The translations under genes were made by a program, and so were the position numbers. The notes below the pieces were generated by a model. The model saw nothing but the letters and a program-made list of their open reading frames with translations, made no database searches and was not told where the DNA came from. From Cyanophora paradoxa (Eukaryota > Glaucocystophyceae > Cyanophorales > Cyanophoraceae), in the NCBI GenBank assembly GCA_004431415.1, contig QPMI01000152.1:124001-188000 (forward strand): 64,000 nucleotides of DNA, read 5' to 3'. Each line of letters opens with the position of its first letter. Within the stretch, counting starts at the first letter, position 1. This document shows, piece by piece, positions 12,589 to 27,420 of the stretch.

Positions 12589-13732
12589 ATGACCGAGGGC
12601 TCGCAGTCGGCCGCAGTGCGGCCGCGGGAGACGCGTCCGACCGCGATAAAGCCCAGCACGTTCTTCGTCGCCTGGCAGGGCGTGCTCTCGCTTGCTTTCG
12701 AGGGCTTCGCGCCTAGCGTCCTCGCGCTCAAGCAGCGGATAGACGCACAGGGGCTGAACGGCACCGGTGCGTCCGTCGCGCGACGATAGCCGACCGACCG
12801 CTCGCCGGCTGGCTGCGTTGAGCGTCGAGCCGTAACTTCGCTGCTCGCCTGCACCTACCGGTAGCGCGCGAGCACGTCTCTTGGAGCGCTCAGATCACTT
12901 TCCGAACGCAGAGGCTCCCGGCAGCAAGTGGCCTAAAGTGGTGCGCCGCATTTGCTCGCGCGGTGGTGCTCTCGCGAGCTCGAGGCCGGCGCGCGGGCTC
13001 ACGCGGACGCGCAGACCCTCGGCTGCGTGTCGGACGGCGAGGCGCTGACGCTGGAGGAGCTGGCGGCGCTGAAGCGCGTGTGCGAGGAGATCTCGCTGAG
13101 CGACGTGCCGGCGGTGCCGCTGCGGGAGCTGCGGCTGGTGCGCTACGCCTGCCGGAGCCTTGAGAGGCGGCTTCGGGAGTGGCCCGTCTCTCTGGCGGGC
13201 GAGGAGGAGGCCGCCGCGCCGCCCCCCGAGCACCGCGCCTACGTCCAGTCCGTCGTCGCGTGCGCCCCCCTTCCCGCCCCGAGAGCCCCGCCCTGCTGCC
13301 CTTGATGACGCCGTACCCAGGGAGTTCTTGAGGGCGGAGCCCGCGGCGTACCACCCGCTCGTGGCGCGGGAGGGGAACCGCGAGGGCCACTACCGGGGGG
13401 ACTTCGAGGGGTACACCCTCGTTGCGAACCTCCCCGCCGAGCACCCCGTGCGAACGAAGATGGCCGAGTTCCGGGCCCGCGCCGACGCCGCCTGCCCCCG
13501 CAAGCTCCGCTGGTCCGCGGTACCCCTGCGCCCCCGCTCGGCTCGGCGGCGGGCGACGGGCGGGCGGGGGGCGGGGGGCAGGTTCGCGGGGCGGGCGCTG
13601 CACTGCACCGTGCGGGCGCTCACGGAGGAAGGGGCGCGCGCCCTAGTCGCCGAGCTGGCCCCGGCCCCCGCCCCGGCCGCGGGGCCCGCCCCGCCCGCCT
13701 CCCCCGGCTCCGGCTCCTTCCCCGCCGACTGA
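12589..13732 (+). CDS. Uncharacterised conserved-looking protein, 264 aa
   Basis: Five exons (12589-12766, 12912-12940, 13015-13259, 13321-13512, 13582-13732) close in frame to 264 residues, including a 29-nt microexon. The protein starts MTEGSQSAAV, then IKPSTFFVAWQGVLSLAFEG, SKWPKVTLGCVSDGEALTLE, two charged helical stretches (LAALKRVCEEISLSDVP; LRLVRYACRSLERRLREWP), HYRGDFEGYTLVANLP and ALHCTVRALTEEGARALVAE, ending in a Pro/Ala tail. There is no signal peptide, membrane segment or motif I can name. The balanced charged/hydrophobic pattern and exact phase closure argue that it is real. It sits between the two kinase paralogues on the opposite strand. Function not assigned. Confidence 0.75.
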
Positions 13733-14154
13733 GGGGCCGAGGAGCCCTCGGAAGCACCCCTCAGGCGCTGCCTTCGGCTCGGGCCCTCGAGCTCGGATCG
13801 ACGCCGGCCACCCTCTCTCTGTTGCCGCGCTGGATCGGACGTCCGTCGGACTCGGACCCTTCTGCGTTGGACTGCTCGGCCCGCGGCACGGCGCACCCCG
13901 CGGCTCACGTGGCTCTGTTCTCTGTTCGATGACATGTACAAGAAGGACTCGCAGGGGGCGGAAAGGGCTCAACTGCACGGCGCGGGGGAAGGGAAAAAGG
14001 CGCGCGCGGCGATCTCAGTAACTGTATAAAGTAATTACTTTACGAAACGAGATGCATATGGGAGGTCCCGGATCGGAGGCGAGAGCGGGCCGTCGCTCGG
14101 CCGGCGCGGCGCCACGGATAGGAGCGGGAGCTCTGGGCTAGGGCGCGCGCGGGG
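13733..14154. other. Convergent 3' intergenic region
   Basis: 422 bases between the 3' ends of the 264-aa gene and kinase B. An AT-rich patch (around 14017-14043, containing ACTGTATAAAGTAATTACTT) lies in otherwise GC-rich DNA and may be part of the 3' processing region of one gene. Nothing else is recognised. Confidence 0.35.
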
Positions 14155-16030
14155 CTAGAAGATGCTGATGGCGCGGGAGTGGCCGTGGTGCTCGTGGGCG
14201 TGCCGCATGGAGTAGGAGGCGGGGGCCGGGGGCCCGTAGTAGAGCGCCCCGCGCACGCCCGGGGGCTGGGCGAGGGCGCTGTACCCCCCCGGGCCGACGA
14301 GGGCGCGCTCAAGGCGGAAGGCGGACCAGAGGAGGTCGCCGAGGGCGGCGTGCAGGCGGGCGCCCAGCGAGCGGAGCCAGAGGTCGCCCTCCCGCACCGA
14401 CTCCTCGAACAGCGAGCCCCCCGGCGGCTTCCCCCGCGCCCTCTCAGACGGGGCGCGCAGGCGCCGGGCCGGGGCGGGGCGGGGGCGCGCACCACGCCGC
14501 TCGCAGGGCCGCAGCAGAGGAGGGCGGCGGGGGCGGTGGGCACGCGCTGCAGGAGGCCGGGGGCGCCGTAGAACGCGCCGTTGCCGAGCGCCCGCTGGCT
14601 CGCTGCGCGCGGCGCGTCAGCGGGGGAGCAGCGGCGGCGCGGGTCCGGGGGCGCCGGGCGGACCGGCTAAGGTGGCGTGGCAGATGGTGGAGCCGCGCCC
14701 CGCGAGGGAGGCGGCGAGCCGCTGCACGGCGGCCTGCGCCTGCGGGGCGGCCGCCATGCGCTCGAACTCGGCGAGGAGCTCCCAGGGCGAGGGCCGCGCC
14801 GAGGGGTTCGGGTCCGTGCAGCGGTAGACGAGCCCCCGGAGCGCCTTGCTCTTGATCTGCCGCGCAGGTGGGCGCGCGCGGCGCGGCGGGCGCGCCGGCC
14901 CCGCGCACGGCGTCGGTGTCCATGGAGTTGGCGCCCTTCGGGGGCAGGTCCCGCGTGCACATCTCGAAGATCACCGCCCCGAGGCTCCACACGTCCGACG
15001 CCGCCGTCGGCGCCGCCCCCGACCGGCACTCTGCGCGCCTTCAATGCCCGAATCCTCGGGCCGGCGGCGGAGGCGGCCGCACCCGGGGCCATCCAGCGCT
15101 CCGTGCCCTGCAGCGGCTTGCTCGCGTCCATCGCAGGTTCCGGCACGGGCGTCGGCCGTTGCGGGCGGAAAGATTCCCCCTGCAGCATGACTGACAGACC
15201 GAAGTCGCAGCTGCCGCGCGGGGCGTCAGCGGCTGCGCGGCGCCGCCGGGCGGAGCGCGGCGGGCGCGGCGGGGCGCACAGCTTCACGTCGAGGCGCTCG
15301 GTGAGCAGCACGTTCATCGACTTCAGGTCGCTGCCGGCCGGTCAGCGGCTGCCACGCCCGGCGCTTCGGGGCGTGCTCGCACCTGTAGATGATGCTGCAG
15401 TGGAGGAGGTGGGTAATGCCGCGGAGGATGCCGGCGCAGATGTGGGCGCACACGCCCTCGTCCAGCGGGCCCTTCGCCTCCAGCAGCTCCCGCAGGTTGA
15501 AGTCCATCTGCGCCGCGCATGAGGCGCTGCCCGCGTCTCCGAGGCCGTGCGGGGCGGCACGGCGCCGACGCACCCGCTCCAAGACGAGGAACGGCTGGTT
15601 GTTGTCCGAGCTGGTGGCCAGCAGCCGCACGACGTTCGGATGGTAGCCGGCTTGCCTGCCGCTGGCGTAAGGGACGCCGGCGGCCTCGGCTGTAACGGCA
15701 GGGCCGGGGACGGCGGGGCGCCGGCGGCGCACGTCAGGACGTCGAGCTCCCGAGTGTGCGCCCGCGCCACGGAGCCGGGAGGCAGCCTGTAGTTACGGAG
15801 CTCGTTCGGCTTCTTGACCGCCACGGACTCGCCCTTGAAGCGGGCGGCCCACACGTCCCTACGGCAAGACACATAAGCGGGGCAGGCGGTGGGGGCAGCG
15901 GTTCTAGGGCGAGTTTTCGTGCCGAAGACGCGAGGAGAGGTGGAGCAGAGCGGCGGGGAGCGCACGAGAATCCACCCTCACCCAGCACCTCCACCAGCGA
16001 GACCTCTGAGGGTTTCGCCGAGGGCGCCAT
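14155..16030 (-). CDS. TKL-like protein kinase, short paralogue (B) of the 9.4-12.4 kb kinase
   Basis: Start at 16030 (MAPSAKPSEVSLVEVLGEGG). Motifs in order: GEGGFSDVWAARF, VAVKKPNEL, TRELDVLT, NVVRLLATSSDNNQPFLVLE, MDFNLRELLEAKG, IIYSDLKSMNVLL, LCDFGLSVML, LQGTERWMAPG, SDVWSLGAVIFEMCTRDLPP, RPSPWELLAEFERM. It has the same YSD in place of HRD as paralogue A, and introns at matching positions. After the kinase domain it keeps the GDLLWSAFRLER segment but ends soon after in a His-rich tail (RHAHEHHGHSRAISIF), so it lacks A's ARM-like half. One intron (in VKL/CDFG) shares a 47-bp identical tract with paralogue A. Signalling role unknown. Confidence 0.8.
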
Positions 16031-16539
16031 GTTCGGACGTCCAACGCTCGGGACCGCTACGTACGTACTGTACGCGCTGCACGCTTCGCGCCGCTGAGGC
16101 CGGCAGTGTGGTCCTGGTAACCGCCCGCCCGGCGGGCGAGTCTACCTTTGGAATGTGGCCGCTCGCTACGAATTCCGTCGAAAGACTGTTGGAATGCGGC
16201 GCGGGCGCTTTTGGTCTGGAAACGCTCGGCGTTGCAGTATTCGCACGGGTACGTTTGCGTCACGCAGCTCCGACTTCGGAGCGCTCGCGGCGCCGCTGGC
16301 GGGCCGGCCAAGAGTTCATGCAGAGCGTGCACGTGTGCGCTAGCATGCAACGTGCGCGCACGCGCTGATGCGATGCAGTGCGATCTTCGGGATTCCGAAA
16401 TCGAAGGAAAAATTGAAAAGATTACATATGGGCTAACGCTACTGCTAGATCTAGACTCTGGGAGTAGGGCGAGGGATCTAGATCTTGCGAGGCAAGCGAT
16501 GGCGGAAAGGAGAGGCGCCGAGCGGGAAGCGAAGCGGGG
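16031..16539. other. Intergenic region upstream of kinase B
   Basis: About 510 bases between the start of kinase B and the stop of the LETM1-family gene, both on the minus strand. An open minus-strand frame (16057-16350) contains YPCEYCNAERF but no partner exons or homology I recognise. The region near 16430-16500 repeats CTAGATCT words. It probably holds the kinase B promoter. Confidence 0.35.
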
Positions 16540-18452
16540 TCAGGAGGCGTCGGCGGTGGCGCGGGTGGAGCCCGAGGACTGGCCCGAGGGGCCCTCCGGG
16601 CCGCCCTCGCTGCCCTCCTCGTCGCCCTCCTTGCGGCGGCCGCCGGCGATGACGGGCGCGTCGATGGCGACCGTGGAGAAGGAGGAGGAGGAGGAGGAGG
16701 CGTCGGAGGCGGGGGCGGCGCCCTTCTTGGAGAGGCCGGCCTGCACGCTCTCCAGCCGCTCCATGAAGAGGACGCGCTCCGGCTGGAAGGTGCTCGGCAT
16801 CAGCGCCGGCACGTACCTGGCCGGCGCGAATCAGAGGCCGGCAGAGGCGGGGCCGGCGGCGCGGGGCCGGCGGCGGGCGACTCGCGCACTTCTGGATGAG
16901 GCCGAAGATGAAGACGTGGCCGACAGGCGAGAGCGGGATGATGAGGATGATCGAGAAGGGGATCTGCCGGCCGCGCGGGGCGTGAGGCGGGCGGGGGCGG
17001 GGGCGGGGGCGAGGGCGGAGCCCCGCGCACGACTGCGAGGAGGTCCATGGCGAAGCGCTTCATGTGCTCCACGTCGCGCTGCGAGAGCGGCTTGCCCTCC
17101 ACCGCCCGCGTCATCGCACGCACCGCCACCTGCGCCCCGCCGCGCCGCGTCGGCCCCGCGGCGTGCGCGCTGGGAGGCCGGGCGGCGGACCCACGCGTCG
17201 ACGCCGAGGAGCTTCGTCCCGCGCCAGAAAAAGTAGACGCCCTCCTTGATCTTCTTCACCGACTTTTGCGCCTCGCGCTGCGCCCCGCGCGTCGGCTGGC
17301 GACAGGCGGCGCGCCGGGAAGTGACAGCGGACCTGAAGGGACGGCAGGTCGATAGTGATGGCGGGCCCCGACTTGGGCTGCGACTGGAGCAGGCGCTGAC
17401 GCAGGATCTCGACTGCGCGGGGCGTTGGTGCCGGCGGCGGCGGCGGCGCGTGCGCGCGCTAGCGCGAAACGGCGCACCCTCGTTGGCGAGGTCGATCAGC
17501 TCGGCGTCCAGCTGCTGTGTGTCGCTCTCGAGATCCGCCTTCAGCGCGGTCAGCATCTCCTTCCGCTTCGCCGAGTTCTCGGCCTGCGCGGACCGGGGTC
17601 AGGCGAGAGAGGGAGGAAAAGGAGCAGGAGGGCGGGGCGTGCCTTCATGGCGGACTCCAGGGTGCTAGCCTCGCGGGCGTCGAGCTCTTTCCGCCGGCGC
17701 GAGAGCGCGAGCAACCGCTCCTCAAGCGCCGCCAGGTTCTCCTCCAGGGCCTCCTTCTGGTCGGCCTCCGTCTCCGCCGTGTCGATGGACTCGGAGAGCT
17801 TGTTCACGGCCCTCAATACATCGCGCACGCGCCGCCCGGCCGCCGACTTGGCCTTGACGCTGACCTCGGGCGACGGGGACCGCTCTGGAGAGGCCGAAGC
17901 ACGCACGCGGCGCTCCTCGGCGGCCTGCTCGCGGAGAGCGGCCAGGTCGGTCTGAAGGCGTGTTTTCGCTTCCTCGATCGCTGCCGCCTGGGCTTTCAGG
18001 TTGGTCCGCAGGGTCTGGAACTTGGGGTCGGCGTCATTCTGGGTGATCAGCTCGTTCAGATCGCCAAGGGTCTTCTCGACAGTCTCCAGCTCGCGCTTAA
18101 GCTCTTCCAGCTCCTTTTCAAGCTTCTCCGCGGCGCTGGGCTCGGGCACGTCGGCGGCACACCGAAGCGTGCGCGTTTTGCGCTCGACGCCAGTAAGGTC
18201 GGCGCGCGGCGCGCGACCCCCGCGCGGAAGAGGGTTGCCGATGAAAGATCGAACCGCCGCCGAAGCGCCGAAGAAGCTGGTCTGCCGATGCCGGAGCGAT
18301 GATTGACGCGGCGGCTGTGGCCGCGCGCCGGAGCGCGCCTCCGTGTAAGCGAATGCGGTAAGACCCTCGCTGCTGAAAGCAAGGCTATCGGTCGGCCTCC
18401 AGCTGTTGCAAATCGGCGTGGCGGCAAAGGCCGGCGAGCCTCCAGGCGCCAT
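16540..18452 (-). CDS. LETM1: LETM1-family membrane protein
   Basis: Start at 18452 (MAPGGSPAFAATPICNSW) with an Arg/Ser-rich leader like an organelle presequence. Next is a long coiled coil of roughly 170 residues (from AAEKLEKELEELKRELETVE to LALSRRRKELDAREAS), continued in later exons (LTALKADLESDTQQLDAELI). The LETM domain follows: KKIKEGVYFFWRGTKLLGVD, LSQRDVEHMKRFAMDLLAVV, the hydrophobic PFSIILIIPLSPVGHVFIFG, then ALMPSTFQPER, matching the family PF...P and LPSTF motifs. LETM1 proteins sit in the mitochondrial inner membrane and affect K+/H+ or Ca2+ exchange and ribosome association. The protein ends in a Ser/Glu-rich tail about 70 residues later, so the usual C-terminal ribosome-binding/EF-hand part is short or missing. 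Plastid targeting cannot be excluded. Confidence 0.78.
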
Positions 18453-18566
18453 AGCCCCTACAACTTACTACGCGCTGAGAGAGAGCCAACAGCTCCAGCC
18501 CGCACCGCACGCGCTCGCTTCGTATGCAGCTGAAAAGGCCGTCTTCGCCGGTGTACCCCCGCCGGG
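18453..18566. promoter_or_regulatory. Divergent promoter region, LETM1-family / YCII-domain gene
   Basis: 114 bases between divergent start codons. No TATA-like element is seen, and the two genes must share control sequences or 5' UTR space. Confidence 0.4.
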
Positions 18567-19348
18567 ATGTTCTTCGTCGCTCCGATTGCCGTCGCCTCGC
18601 GCAGCTCTTGCACTGTCCAGTTCCAGCAGAAGGCGATCTCGCTCGCGAAGCCGACAGCGAGCAAAACCGTCGGCAAACGCCTGTCAAGCTTCATCGCCTC
18701 GGACCGCCGCTTCCGGCCCGCGCCAGCCCGCGTTCTGAGCGGCCAGCAGACCCTCGTCGCCCCGATGGCCTCGTGCGTACCTGGAACGTCGGCGTCGCTG
18801 GTAAGATCGCTAAGAGGTCCCTGCAGGTCCGCGCCGGCACCTCCGCTTCTGTACGTGCTTCTCTGCGAGGACAAGCCCGGCGCGCAAGATGTTCGCATCG
18901 CGAACCGTGCTGCTCACCTCGGTGCGACCTCGCGGCGACGCTGAGAGGGGCTTGCGCCCCGCTGCTCTGCGCAGCGACGCCTACTGACCGCGGGATCGGG
19001 CAGACTGGATCAAGAGCTTCGGCACGAAGGTGGACCGCGCTCGAGCTCGCAGTCGCTCGTTCGATCGGCAGGCCAATAACGCGAGGCGCAGGTGAAGCAC
19101 GCTGGGCCGTTCCTGGCGGACGACGCGGACGGCATGGTCGGCTCCATGCTCATCGTGGAGGGCAGCTCGTGCGCCGCCCCAAGCCCGGCCGGGCGGGCCG
19201 CCGCGCGCTACAGCTGAGGGCGGGGCGCCGGGGCGCGCGCAGGCTGGAGGACGTGAAGGCGTGGGCCAAGGACGACCCGTACGCCAAGGCGGGCCTCTTC
19301 TCCAGCGTCACTGTCCGCCGCTGGAAGCACGTCATCAAGAACGAGTAG
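18567..19348 (+). CDS. YCII (YciI)-related domain protein with N-terminal leader
   Basis: Four exons (18567-18921, 19004-19029, 19092-19168, 19243-19348) join in frame to 187 residues. Residues 1 to about 90 (MFFVAPIAVASRSSC...) are hydrophobic, then Ser/Arg-rich, like an organelle targeting leader. The YCII core follows: LLYVLLCEDKPGAQDVR, NRAAHLDWIKSFG, HAGPFLADDADGMVGSML, LEDVKAWAKDDPYAKAGLF and VTVRRWKHVI. These show the family's GPF, GS and DPY...GLF signatures. YCII domains form small ferredoxin-like dimers; some act in chlorinated-aromatic breakdown, but most are uncharacterised, so no reaction is assigned. All three introns are GT-AG. Its 3' end lies only 99 bp from that of the convergent DDX31 gene. 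Confidence 0.82.
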
Positions 19349-19447
19349 CAGCGCCCCGCGCGGCCGCGGTCCCTGTGCCCCCCTGTTCGAGTACAAGGGG
19401 CCTACAACGTGGCACGGGCGGCGCTTGCCGGGGGCGAGGCCGGCTGG

Positions 19448-23285
<3,838 letters not shown>

Positions 23286-23486
23286 GGTTTCGAGTCGCTA
23301 CACGCTGGTCGCGCAGGCAAATGAGGGCGTCTAGTATGTGCTGTGATCTTTCGGAGTGCAGTAGCGTCGCCCGGAAGGCTCAAATTTGCGCAGTTTGCTT
23401 GCGACCTTTTCGAGCCGTACCCGGCGGCCCGGGTGCGGGGGTACCCTGCGCAGACTGTCGGACATTGGCGCCAGGCCGGCCCCAAG
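23286..23486. promoter_or_regulatory. Divergent promoter region, DDX31 / RAD21
   Basis: 201 bases between divergent ATGs. It is less GC-rich than the exons and has no obvious TATA element. Confidence 0.4.
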
Positions 23487-26112
23487 ATGTTCTACAGCAC
23501 GTACGTCCCATTTGATGCCTAGAAAGTGGCTCCCCGCGCTCCCCGGCACAGCGGCTGCGGCGCGAGGCCCCTCGCGCTTGAACAGCGAGATTGACTGCGG
23601 GGCGGCGCAGACACGTCCTGACCAAGAAAGGGCCTCTGGCGAAGATATGGCTTGCAGCGCACTTCGACAAGAACAAGCTCACGAAGCTGCAAATCCTTCA
23701 GACCTCGATTCCCGATACATGCGGTAGGCGAGCGTTCTCGCGCCAGAGCGGGCCCGGGCCGACGGTGCACGCAGAGAGCATTGCAAATCCTGCCGTTCCT
23801 ATGGCGCTGCGGATGTCGGGGCCCCTTCTGCTCGGTGTCAGCAGGATCTACGCAAGCAAAGTGCGGTTCCTTGAGACGGACTGCAATGAGGCGCTGGCCA
23901 AGCTCAAGACGGTGCGAGTGATCGCTGATCTCGTTCTAAGGGTTTTCCGCCCTCCGCTGATCCTTCGGTGCCCCTAGGCCGTTGTTGCGCGGGCGGGACA
24001 GGTCGACCTTCCAGCGGACGGCGCGATTGCCCACGTTGCAGCAATCACTCTTCCCGATAACCTCGAGGACGTGGACGTGCATAATCTGACCATCCAGTGC
24101 GCTCTTTTTGAAAGGCAGGATCAATTGTGGTCCGACGCCGGCACAGATTCGTTCCTGCGGGCGAGGCGCACACCTCTAGCCGGGATGCTATTACGCTGAA
24201 GGAGAAGTCCACTGGGATGGTGGACCTCCAGCTCGGCGAGGGTGAGTGTCTCGGTGGTCCTTTCTTCCCCCGTGCGCTTGTTCCTTCCCTGACACCGCGC
24301 AGGCGACTTCTTCGATATCGGCGACGAGCGCTCCGCTGGCTGGCTGTTTAACGATGTCCTGGACCCGGTGGTCGAGGAGCCCGAGCGCGGTCGCAAGGCG
24401 GCCCCGAAGGAGGCGCGGGCGAGCGAGGCCGATCGTGTGGAGACGCCCGAGATCGGTCGCTCGGCGCCCGTGCAGAACAAGGATGACGTTCGTTCTTCCT
24501 TTTTCGGTTCTCTGGGTGCGCGGAGGGCCTCATCCCCGCTCCAGATCCCCGCGCCCGAGTTCGTTGCGGACTTCGAGCCGTTCGGAGATGACATGGACAT
24601 CGGAGCGATGCTGGACAACGCCGCGGCCGGCAAGGCCGCCGCCGCGCCGGAGCGGTGCGCGCCCGGCGCTTCCGCCGCGGGCGCTCCAACTCGCTGAGAG
24701 CGCGGCAGGGCTTCCGAGCTCGCCCCGATGGCCCTGGAGCCGATGGGCATGCCCACGCCTCTGGCGGACGACGCGCCCCGCGAGAGCAACCGCGCCTCCA
24801 CAAAGCTCTCGGCCCTCTCCCCCGGTGCGCCGCACGCGCGCCGCAGCCCTCCGGGGCCCCGCCTCACGGCGCCGGCGCAGTGCAAATCGAGCCGTTCCCG
24901 ACGCCGCTGGTGCCCGTCTCGATGAAGCGCGGCGGCAAGCGGCGGAAGGTCGGGCCCATCATCTCCGAGGAGACCGAGCTGAGCTCCGAGTGCGCCCGGC
25001 CAGCCGCGCCGCACCCCGCGGGCCCCGCCGACAGCCACCGCAGGCACATCCGGCAGGCGATCTCGGACACGACGGACATCGTCTTCACGAAGGATGACAT
25101 GCGCAGCCGCCTCGGGCTCGCCAGGGCGGACGCCGAGGCCGCTGCCGCGCCGGCCGTCGAGCCCCTCTCCCTCGAGGCCCTCATCGCGTCGGACCGGCCC
25201 CTCCTCGCCGGTGCGCCGCCGCAGCCGCCCGCCTGCCCGCTCGCGCACCCCGCGCCGGCCGCCGGCCGACGGCCCCCGCGCAGGCCTCGAGGCGGACTTC
25301 CTGAGCGGACTGCGGAAGCGCGCCAAGGAGGAGGCCGCCGGCGGCCCCAAGAAGCGCTCCAAGGCGAAGCGGGAGACGAAGGAGGGCGCTGCGGATGCGC
25401 AGGCCCCCGCCCCCGCTGACGAGCCCGACGAGCCCCGCCGCTCCAGCGGTGCGCCCCGCGCTCTCGCCGCCGGGACGCCCCGGGTCTTTGACGGGCACCG
25501 CGCGCGGCAGACGCGGTGGTGGCGGCCGGGGAGGATCAGCACTGGGACGCGCCGGACGCGCCCTTCTTCGACGGCGGGTTCGACGGGGCGGGGCCGGCCG
25601 GCGAGCTCGGGGCCCCCGCCGACGAGGAGAAGGCGCCGTCGCCGGCGCCGCGGGAGGCGGATGCGGAGGCGGGCCCAGCGGAGCGGAAGAAGAAGGGGAA
25701 GGAGCGGGCGGGGCGGACGGTGGAGGCCGGGGGGGACCTGGAGGAGGACCTGGAGGCGCCCGGGCAGCAGGAGGCGGCGCACGCCTTTAGCGCCCGCACC
25801 GTCAAGATGATGAACCTCATCAAGAAGGCCCTCGCGGACGAGGAGGACGACGAGGCGCACCTCTCGCTCGCCGACATGACGCGGGGGAAGAAGAAGAAGA
25901 CGGCGGCGGGGGCCTTCTTCGAGCTGCTCGTGCTCAGCACGCGCGGCTACATCCGCGTCGAGCAGGAGGAGCCCTACGGCGACATCCTCGTCCGCCGCAC
26001 GGCGCGCCGCCCCGCCCCGCCCCGCCCCCGCCCGCCCGCCCTCACCGCCGCCCGCCCGCAGGAGAAGCTCTTCAACGCGCCCTCGAGCCAGCTGGTCGCC
26101 TCGCAGGGCTAG
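23487..26112 (+). CDS. RAD21: Cohesin alpha-kleisin subunit RAD21/SCC1
   Basis: The start MFYST plus the next exon [20 protein letters not shown] is the conserved kleisin N-terminus that binds SMC3. It continues [36 protein letters not shown] and VDLPADG...[11 protein letters not shown], all typical of Rad21. The middle is acidic and disordered ([63 protein letters not shown]). The C-terminus has [17 protein letters not shown] and the winged helix [20 protein letters not shown] that binds SMC1. The protein closes the cohesin ring in the nucleus. Introns are short, mostly GTGCGCC-type; the second exon starts right after a TACGTCCC-type donor region. Separase sites were not assigned. The final exon ([16 protein letters not shown]) is tiny. 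A Rec8-like meiotic kleisin is a less likely alternative. Confidence 0.9.
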
Positions 26113-27420
26113 GCGCGAGCCGCAGCCCGCTGGCTTCGCCACGCCTCCCATGCCCACTTTCCCCTCGCCATCCCCGTCCCCGCGCCCGCCACCCTCTGCC
26201 ACGCCTTCCAGTCCACCTCACCCGCCCTCCCCAAACCCAAACGCATTGTCTCGCATAGCTAGCGCTGCCAAAAGACTCGTGAAGAACCAGAAAACGTCGT
26301 GCGCCGTGACCTGAAGCTCACTGGGCCGCTGGCCATGCTACATAGTAGATTAACCCATGTTCCCCTTGGAAGAAAATTCCGTTTAGTACTACGGCAGACT
26401 CAAACTGCCAGCATTGAGAGCGGTGCGAACAGTCAAAGTCACTGACTGGACTGTGCTCCATGGGTGGTCCAGCCTGGGCTGCCAACAGTCGTGCCAGCAT
26501 GTTTGGTAAGTGGGGAACTTGTGAATCGCAGGCCAGTGGTTGAGTTGTCGCTCTCATTGGTATACTCAATTCGATATGCACTTGAAGGCTGCCAGTGCTG
26601 CCTTGACTCACTGTGGTCACTGAGACAGGCTCCACATGAGAAGGAAAAGTCACTGAGTGATGTATGACTCTGTGACTTCTTAAAAAAAGTAGCGGCAGCC
26701 GCTGCCCTTGCCAGTGAGCTTGGAAGTATGAAGTGGGAAGATCTGCCACAGAGTGGAGTTTTGTGGCTGAAATTGGGTATCCGGCAGTTCTGTCAATGGA
26801 AAGTCCCTTTAGTGCTGTGGTGCACTTGATTGCTCAGTGCCGATTCAGAACCAGTTCGATTCTTGGCAAACAATAAATAATACATTAAACATCTTGGCAT
26901 GTACAACAAAAAGAAAAGCATATGTTCCACAATGTACAAACAACAAAACAAGACAAAAAACAAAAAAACACAACACTAACACAACGTTCACACATTCACA
27001 ACAAACAAAACAGAAACTTGCCAAATTGAAATTGAAGAGATTGTACTTGCATTGTTTGTTTAACATCTAGATCAGTGGCATCTAGATCTTTACATTGATC
27101 ATGATGCATGCATTATTCATCATGGCATCATTGCATGCATAAAATATTGTTGCGTGTTACATGCATGAAATAAAATGATCAATGATTGACTTGTTCATGA
27201 TCAATTCTTCTACAACCTTGCCAGGTTGTTTTTGCCAAGTTGCCAATTGAAGTGTTCAATTCTTAAGCTTCTTGCAATTGTTCATGATCAGTGCCGCAAT
27301 GTGTTGCCAGGCTAGATAGCTGGCAAGGTGGTGTATTGGGGGTACAGGCAGACTGAGGTACAGGGGTACAAAGCTACAGGGACTTCGACAGTATATCACT
27401 GCTGCAATACATGTTAACGT

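Noticed and set aside
16057-16350. Minus-strand frame with a C2H2-like YPCEYCNAERF
   Set aside because: A single CxxC with no following His pair, no neighbouring exons, and it lies in the presumed kinase B promoter.
18458-18898. Minus-strand frame with MKLDRRLPTVLLAVGFASEI
   Set aside because: It is the complement of the YCII gene's leader exon, whose four-exon structure closes in frame.
26845-27066. Cys/Val/Phe-rich minus-strand frame
   Set aside because: It is the translation of an A/C-rich low-complexity tract and not a plausible protein.
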